From Neofusicoccum parvum (taxonomy: Eukaryota; Ascomycota; Dothideomycetes; Botryosphaeriales; Botryosphaeriaceae): a DNA stretch of 64,000 nt. Shown here piece by piece: positions 51,713 through 64,000 of this stretch; position 1 is the stretch's first letter, and the number at the start of each line of letters is the position of its first letter. The notes under the pieces were generated by a model that saw only the letters and a list, made by a program, of their open reading frames with translations, was not told where the DNA came from and did not search any database. A program made the translations under genes and the position numbers. The stretch lies in the NCBI GenBank assembly GCA_020912385.1, contig CP087217.1, positions 558,001 through 622,000 of the forward strand, in the 5' to 3' direction.

Positions 51713-54594
51713 GGCTGCGGGCTGCGGACTGCGGACGGCGGACGGCGGACGGCGGGTTGGGCGGTCGGGCGACGGGGAGGGCGTGGGAGCGCGGGGGGTG
51801 CGGCGGGCGAGGCCGGCAAGAAGTAGGATCGGGGTTTGGGCTGTGACCGGCGGGCGTGACCCAGCAAGGTACGGCAGTGTTCCGCAATCGTCAGGCGGCG
51901 GCGAGGTCGAGGCGCGTAAGGCTGACGGCAACTGCGGTCCGAAGCCGGCTAGACTGCGCGCGGGCGGATCAGCGAGCCTTGCCTCCGGCCTGCGCTGCCT
52001 CCCAGCAGCCTCCGACGCCGCCTCGTCCGCCGGCCGCCGCGCGCAGAGCTTTTCGCGCCGCGCCTGGGCTGCCATCACCGCCGCCGGCTACGCGCCCGCA
52101 GGGGACCCGAGGCCCGCAGCCCGGAGCCGGGCCCCTGCCGCGCTAGAGAAGCGGGGGCGGATGCCGTGCAGGCGGCATCGGCGCATGATGATGATGCGAT
52201 GCGGCAAGAACCCCGGCCGCGATGGCCCCTGTGGTGTTGAGTGCTGGGCGGCGCGGGCGACTTCACGCCACTGCAGCCGGCATCTGGCACTATTCTCGCC
52301 GCGCCCACACCGCCTGCCGTCCTCGCACGCCGCCCCCGCCTGCCGCTCCCTTGCTCTGCCAGTGCATTGCGTGCCCCACGCCGCCCGAGCATGTGGAGAT
52401 GCTGCTGTGGCTCCACGCTAGCCTGGATCGAGCCGCCGCCGCACCTCGCCCAGCAGCCTTCCGCTGGACGGCAGCCGTCTAGACTGCCCTGGAGCAGAGA
52501 CGCCGCAGCCGGCCGGCTTCCCTGCTGCAAGGCCCTCCTCAAGCAGGCACGAGACCCCTCTCGCATTGACCGCGACAATGGCGATCGGTGCAGATCCATC
52601 TCATGACACGCTTCCGTACATCTCTGTTTGTTGCAAACACCGTGCCTTTGTTCTACAGCATGCAAGACAAAGGCAACGTCTCCGGCGATCTTGCCCGCCA
52701 CTGCAATGCCTCATCGACCTCTGTACTCCTTCCTAATCCAGTGGTCTGCCAATCCACCCCCTTCACTGCAATCTCCTGGCCCCGTCCCTGTGCGTCGTTT
52801 CTCTCGTCCCCTGGACAATATAGGAACCAGCCGCGCCGTTCACATTTTCCGACGTCACAATGACCACCATCATACCACCAGAATGAGCGATGGCTAGATT
52901 TGCATATGGCCTCCAGAAGCTCCCTGCTTCACCGTCCCCGTTGCTTTCAGCGCCCACTCTCGGCAAGGCCTGGCGGCTTTTGACCGTTTTCCAACGCTGC
53001 TACTAGCATTGGAAATCTGGTGCATGTGCAGTGTACTGGGTGCTTTGGTCATCGAGCATGTCCGAGAGCAATTTCCTGGCGAGCAAAAAGTCTATTACGA
53101 CGAGAGGGTTAAGAGCTTCCATGGACCCAGGGCCATATTCTCTGCAATGGCAAGGGGAAAGGCGACATTAGATACACACGGCTTGGATTTAGTTCAATGG
53201 CAGGAGCCCGGGTTCCATTTGCATGGCCCCACAGCATGCTCTCAACAGTCCGGAAAGGCCTGACAGTGAACTGTTTTGAAGCTACTTTCCTTTTTAGGTA
53301 CCGGAGTGGGCGGGGTGGGCCAACTGGGTCAGTTAAGTTTTTTACCATGAAATTCGATCAAGAGCCCTACTTTTAAACACAGTGTGACTCTGTGGACACT
53401 TGACCACCTATAGCTCATTGGCAACTTCGAAGACGCCCTTCTACGAGTGAAACCAGCATTCGCGCTAAAAAAAAAAAAGGCCATTAGTTCACATGAAAGT
53501 ATCATAGTGACATACCAAGTTAAGCAACTGATGTCACTTTCAAGGTTATTCTCCGCCTCTATCTACTCCACCCTCTCCACCGCCATCCAACTTACACACC
53601 AGAATCCAACGTCCTCATCCCACCCAACTACATCCCGCCGACTCAACGTTATTTCTCTGCCCCCAGTCAGCCTTCATCCACGACACAAACACAAGCAAAT
53701 AACAAAAGAGAAAACGCGGCACTCACCCAGCATATCGCGCAGAAATTCGCGCACTCCATGGCCTGCCCCCCACAAATCAAACACGGCCCTCTCACCTGCC
53801 CTGGCGCGGGCCCCGGTCCGAAATTTGGTGGTGGTGGTGTTTCCTGGCCAAAGCCTATGTTCGGCGGTGGTTGCCACTGATCCAGCTTCTGGCCCTTACC
53901 TCCGTGACTCCGTTGGTGACTGCCGTGGCCGCTGTGTCTGGATTTGTGGCGATGCTTGCTTTGGCGGGAGTTTTTTTGTCCTATTCTGGTAGGTGCTGGA
54001 AAGGCTGTGCTTAGGCAGTGTGAATATTGCTTTTCTTGTTACTGATGTGTGCGTGAATGGTGGTGGTTTACTTGGTAGGTAGTAGTGGGAGAATATAGTT
54101 TATATAGTACCGCTTGGACTATCAAAGCTCTTGAAGAGTTGGTCAGGGGGCGAGCATGCTACCTTTGGAAACGCCGCGGGGATGGTAATTGCACCAGGGT
54201 ATACCCATCACTGTGACCATCCATCTTGGAGGAAGGAATCTGCTTTCTAGTAGAGTTAAGTCTAGGAGCTGAAGAAGTTCAAATGTTGAATGCTGGAGGA
54301 GCTGCGAATAAAGGAGGGCGGTGTCAGGATCTTTTAAGCACACGAGACTTCCTCATCAAATGATTTCGTTCTGCGTTTCTACATATCCTTGGTTCTAGCT
54401 CCCGTTATCATTTGCTCATTCCTGCACCAAATAAACCCCGGTGACTCTCACGAGCCATGCCCTTTCAGCCCCTCACGCAATGCACCGCCGAGCAAATGCC
54501 GCCATAAACAACAAGACCAGCAAATCCACTCCCCGAGCCAACGCATCACCTCAGTATGACCCATCGCCCTTCACCTGCGCACCAAAGACCCTCT
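51713..54594. other. 2.9-kb region, mostly non-coding; one possible small gene
   Basis: From 51.7 to 52.6 kb it is very GC-rich with overlapping frames on both strands, which I take to be the promoter of CDC34. At 53.6-54.0 kb there is a coding-like minus-strand stretch listed separately. Runs of 12 A (about 53,467) and a TATA-like ACTATATAAACT (minus strand, about 54,090) are present. The rest shows nothing I can support. Confidence 0.45.
53615..54029 (-). CDS. Possible small Cys-rich protein (uncertain; 5' end not found)
   Basis: On the minus strand a frame is open from about 54,029 down to 53,727. It reads as a His/Ser/Arg-rich segment (KHRHKSRHSGHGSH), then PPPPNFGPGPAPG, then CLICGGQAMECANFCAIC. 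The last part has CxxC and CxxxCxxC spacing that could bind zinc. A GTGAGT donor follows at 53,726, a CTGAC branch and CAG acceptor give a 70-nt intron (53657-53726), and a second exon would end at TGA 53615-53617. Weak points: there is no in-frame ATG before the one at 53,759, so an upstream exon is needed, and the opposite strand has a similar-looking 43-codon frame (MACPPQIKHGPLTCPGAGPG). A TATA-like box on the minus strand near 54,090 favours this strand. I treat it as a candidate only. Confidence 0.25.
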
Positions 54595-60094
<5,500 letters not shown>

Positions 60095-61731
60095 ATGCTT
60101 TCTTGGTTCTCAGGTCCGCGCAATCCCGCCCAGGATTCGCAAGGTTCGCCGCATCGCTCTGCCTGCTCCGCCATGCCGTTGACACCATGAATCCAGAACC
60201 TGTGGAAGACACGCAGATCGAGGTCCCGGAGACGCCTGCTCCCGTCTTCGCTGCCCGCGCCATCAAGCACGCCATCTGGGGAACGCCTGCTCCGCCCGAG
60301 ACCGTCAAGCCCGCAAAGTTCCAGACAAGGGCCGACGTCGCTGTCACGTCGCGGCACGCAACCCAGAAGGCTGACCCCAAAGATGATGCTGCCGATTCGG
60401 ATGGCGCTAGACGCGCTGGCATTCTCTCCACGCCAGGCACCCTGAAGGGCCGCAAGACCGTGTCATTCGGCGCTCAAGTCGTCGATAATGAGGGCAAGAA
60501 GACCACGAGAAGTGGTATTCCCAGCGACTGCCCGGGGAAGTTTCCCAGTCCGTGGACACCCAAGGTCGAAGCTCTTGCCGAGGAGCTCGAGGAGAGACCT
60601 AGTTCAAGCTCCAAGCTCACCCAAAAGCTGTACGAAGCCCGAGACTCATCCAAGCGCTCCGAGCCGAAAGCAGAAGCCCCAGGAGCAAAGGCAAAGACAG
60701 AAGCGGCAAGGCCCAAGCCAAGGGCCAGAGACGACGCAGATATCACCGTCGATGTCATGGAACCGCGCTCCGAGTCGGGAAGATACTGGAGGGACCAGTA
60801 CTTGGAGTATGCGTACAACAGTGAGCGGGAGGTTCGGAAGATCATCAAGAAGCAGCAGATTGCGAAGGAGTACGCCAGGAAGAAGGACAATGAGGCTATA
60901 GAGCTCACCGAGAAGCTGGAGGCCGAGCGGAAGCGCCATGTGCAGCGGGAGAAGGAGTTGGAGGCAAAGAACAAGGACTATAAGGAGCGTCTGAGGCAGG
61001 CCATGGCCGAAAATTTGAAGTCAAGCACCGAGATCGCCATGCTCAAGCATCGCTTGGCTGTCCTGGAGGGTAAGGACGTACCTGAGTTCCCCGAAGACCA
61101 CAGCTTGCCCAAAACCGAGCTGGAGCTGGAGTTCGACCAGATGATGCTGGACCCTCAGCAGGCAAGTCACTACACGCTCGACGCCACGCCCGTGAACGGT
61201 CGCAGCCGACCGGAGAAGTCTAAGCCTAAGCCCGACCCATCGCCGCCTGAGCAAAGGCCGAAAGCGAAGGACGCATTGTCACTACCACCGACAGAGCCCA
61301 AGAACCAGCTAGGTGCCTCACCAAGGCCACCGCGCCGCTCTACCACTGGCAACAAGGCAGAGAGGCCAGAGATTTCGCGTTCACATGCGAAATCCGCGAG
61401 CACCTCCGCTGTTGAAGACCCTTGGGTCATCGACGGAGATTCGGCCGTAGACGCAAGGCCAAGCACAAATATATCGCCAGTGAAGAGACCCGCCACCAGG
61501 ACTGCTCCCTCTGTTGAGGCGCGGAATGCCTCTTCAAATCGGACGAAGAACGATCGTCACCTACAATCTTTAGCCAACACGCCCGGCTCAGTGCCGGCCA
61601 CAAAGACTTCCGGTAACCTCACTCCGGAGGAAATGCGCAAGAAGCTGGCCAGGGAGCGTATCATGCAGAAGAAGCGCGAACGCGAGATGGGCAAAGAGAA
61701 CGCAAAAACGAACGTCGTGTCGATGAGATAA
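60095..61731 (+). CDS. Spindle pole body-associated protein Cut12-like
   Basis: I propose exons 60095-60143 and 60197-61731, with a 53-nt intron (GTTCGC..CCAG, GTTGAC branch). This gives 527 residues starting MLSWFSGPRNPAQDSQ, which resembles the MLxWxxGPRN start expected for this family. The intron joins to EPVEDTQIEVPETPAPVFA. The GTTCGC donor is unusual; if it is not used, the in-frame ATG at 60187 (MNPEPVEDT) would give a shorter protein. The Cut12 domain spans about 100-320: TVSFGAQVVDNEGKK, SGRYWRDQYLEYAYNSEREVRK and a long Lys/Glu coiled coil. The C-terminus (about 330-527) is Pro/Ser/Lys-rich and ends in a charged helix (EEMRKKLARERIMQKKRERE). In fission yeast Cut12 anchors to the spindle pole body and promotes Polo kinase and Cdc25 activity. 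Confidence 0.82.
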
Positions 61732-63681
61732 TTTACTGCATGCAACACTCAAGGACCAGTAGTCCATCGGATCGACCACTAATTTCATATTTCGGGAGTT
61801 CGGAGAAATTGGCATGGAGGATAAGTCGTCTAGTCCATTACCATTGGTTCGGAGTAAAGATTGGAAGGTTGGCGTACAGAGATACCACGGTTGGCCACAC
61901 TGCAATGTCTAGGGAAGCAGTTGTACAGAGACTACCCACCACAGCACCCTCACTACGTTTTCAATATCATATTGTTTTAATCATCACCCGTCCCGGCATA
62001 TGCTTTTGAGTCTACGCGTTTGTTGTGTGCTGACTAGAGCTACGAGATCACTGCCCACCTTTGGAGGTTAAGACAGACCGCAAAGACGAAGCTTCGGCCG
62101 GTACACGCAACGCCATCGACCGGACTCTACTGAACCAGTCAGTTTCTCCGAACGAGTCATACATATCGGCGATTCGGTGTAGCGCTAGTCAATGCTATAG
62201 AGTGGGCGGAGAAGAGCGGTTTGCGGTAGTCAAGCTAATCCGTGCGCCTGCCAATATCTTCATCTGATGCTTGACTGTGATATGCGGTACGTACCCCTTG
62301 ACAGTGAAAGCTCGATGGTGAGTCCACTTTTGCCCTTTGTGTAGACTCCGTCGCTTGGATAGAACATTTAGTTGTTGACAGGCTGAGACAGCAGAGGCGC
62401 TCTTTTGACAATTTTCTTCTTACGGAGCGGAGTAAGGCACTCCACATCAACTATTGTACCACTGATTCCACACCATAGCCCACGTTGCCTGTCAAGCTTA
62501 CGACAGCGCTTGTACTGGATACGAGATGTTGCAATCCACACTATCACTTCTTTAGGGTGGACCCGTCCGGCTCGAGTGGAAGGCAACGGCTGTAGCCGTG
62601 CCGTAAACCACGCCGCATCTCTCCACTTGCCGCGTACCACGGTAACGACGATCGGGCATGTATTTTTCGGCCAGATCCGAATGAAAGAAGTTTTCCGGAT
62701 ACGCAACGCGGCCAATGAAAGGCGTGATTCCCGTCGGTACTTCCGGACAAAGCCTTCGAGAAATGCCGTTGTCTTCTTCCTCGACGTTGATCTCGGCGAA
62801 TCCGCCACTAGCATGACAACGTCTGGGCTGCAATCACATCTTTCGCTTCTGCTTGACATAGAGGGTGGTGTTCCGAGGCTGGACAGGGAGCTACCAGCTA
62901 TTCGGGTCGAGCGGCTGTTTGAACTAGGGTTCCGGAAGGCAGGATCGGGACGGCGATGGGGAGATGAGGCATCAGGGCAAACAGCAGCAGGTTTCGTGCG
63001 CCTCCTGCTGCACCACCACCAGGTCAGCCGTCCAACACACTCGCAACCCAAGAACAGGCACGAGAGCAGACTTAACGGTATTCCGCAGGTGCCAAGCGGG
63101 CCCAAGTTAGCCCAAGACCCTGGGCGGGAGGACGCGGGAGCCCAGCGACCAAACCGCCTTGGCCGCAACGACAGCCAGTCCAACACCAGCCCACCGAGCA
63201 TGTGCCGCGATTCCCACGAGCAAGGGTAATCTGGCGCAATTGACATGGGGCCATATCCGCTGTCCGAAAAACACACCCCAGCGTCACTGGGGCTGTTTAT
63301 ACTTTTGGGGTTCTGGTTACATCCCCGCCCGTTAGCCAATGGCGTCATCCAGAATTAGCATTGCATGATAGCAACCGTTACCCAGTTATTGCCACGGCAG
63401 TACAGGCGCGACCACTGCGAGCCAAGATGCCTCGCATAACCCGATGCGACCCTGCTGATCGATCACACATTTAATCATGCAGCTTTCCCCTCTTGCCTGA
63501 ACTTCTCGCTAGAAGAGAATCGCGATGCTCCGTCCTGTCTGATCGCGCTGTCGGTGCATACAGCCTCCTTATAGCGAGGTACCTCCACAGTCGCTTCCTT
63601 CCCAGCCATCTGGCTGTCTAGATACCCGACCGAGCGAGAGAAAAGAGAAAAAAAGGACCAGCTGGTCGGCCCAACCCAGCC
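61732..63681. other. Intergenic with ambiguous long frames on both strands
   Basis: Between 62.37 and 63.35 kb there is an ATG-started 326-codon frame on the minus strand and an overlapping frame on the plus strand (first usable ATG about 62,680). Neither shows a recognisable domain; both are Arg/Ser-rich. I cannot choose, so no gene is called. The last 200 bases are the leader of the permease gene. Confidence 0.45.
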
Positions 63682-64000
63682 ATGTCGTCCATAAACCACG
63701 GATCGGATTCCAAACACATCCCCGAGCGCGTCGCCTCGCCCTCAGCAGACTCGACCGCTATCAAGACAGGCAGTCTCGAGTACATCGCCGAACAGGGTGG
63801 CAATGGATCACTCCCGACTTACCAGGAGGCGTCGGGAGCGCCGGTTGAGTCGTACTCACCGCTCGGGTACAAGGTGAAGTGGTTCACCATCATCTTTCTG
63901 AACATCGGTCAAATGATTGGTACTGGTGTCTTCTCGACCCGTGAGTCCTCCCGAATTGTTCCCAATGTTTCACAATCTTCTTTCCGTTGTCACCTTTCCT
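63682..64000 (+). CDS. Amino acid permease (APC superfamily), first exon only
   Basis: The gene starts at ATG 63682 and the first exon runs to 63940 (86 codons plus one base), where GTGAGT begins an intron that reaches the window end. The product starts MSSINHGSDSKHIPER and has a hydrophilic cytosolic N-terminus of about 60 residues. The first transmembrane segment follows, with KVKWFTIIFLNIGQMIGTGVFST. The MIGTGVFST motif is the substrate-binding start of helix 1 in APC/LAT-type transporters, and in fungi it is typical of Mup1-like (high-affinity methionine) and other L-type permeases. The rest lies outside the window, so substrate and completeness are unknown. Confidence 0.85.
   Translation, partial: MSSINHGSDSKHIPERVASPSADSTAIKTGSLEYIAEQGGNGSLPTYQEASGAPVESYSPLGYKVKWFTIIFLNIGQMIGTGVFSTRESSRIVPNVSQSSFRCHLS

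Overview
This 64 kb window comes from a filamentous ascomycete (Pezizomycotina). The evidence is intron-rich protein genes with short introns (mostly 48-101 nt, GT..AG, branch sites like CTAAC/CTGAC), a HET-domain protein, a fungal NLP effector-type gene, Cut12, Mmm1, Ytp1-like and Saccharopine reductase genes, and GC-rich coding DNA next to pyrimidine-rich leaders. A Dothideomycete is my best guess from the look of the proteins, but that is inference. I resolved exons by hand, using reading frame, splice signals and family conservation.

Layout. 1-14 kb: the 3' end of an unrecognised disordered protein, then 5-aminolevulinate synthase (first step of heme synthesis) and the very large THO complex subunit THO2. 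14-31 kb is an accessory-like stretch with long non-coding gaps. It holds two related C2HC zinc-finger proteins (15.4 and 23.4 kb) bracketing a small 4-exon membrane protein, an alpha/beta hydrolase and a HET-domain protein. After them come a hypothetical disordered protein, a secreted NLP-family protein and a tRNA-Lys(CUU). A small dispersed hairpin repeat occurs at least five times, four copies in or near this stretch (18.8, 23.1, 30.8, 37.9 kb) and one at 1.9 kb.

31-64 kb is dense housekeeping, largely arranged as divergent pairs: Sis1-type J-protein, Cbf5 pseudouridine synthase / LaeA-like methyltransferase, Derlin (Dfm1) / LYS9 saccharopine reductase, short-chain dehydrogenase / MMM1, YTP1-like membrane protein / SWI5, Cdc34-type E2, then GCN2 (eIF2alpha kinase) / Cut12 spindle pole body protein. 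The last gene is the first exon of an amino acid permease that runs off the window.

How they connect. GCN2 is the sensor of the general (cross-pathway) amino acid control. LYS9 is a classical output of that pathway, and the Derlin-LYS9 intergenic region carries a perfect TGAGTCA (Gcn4/CpcA-type) site 193 bp before the LYS9 start. I did not find a clearly new multi-gene system. The most unusual items are the hairpin repeat family, the zinc-finger paralogue pair with a damaged finger in one copy, a 10-nt micro-exon in LYS9, a long hairpin-bearing intron in the Derlin gene, and a possible small Cys-rich gene near 53.7 kb.
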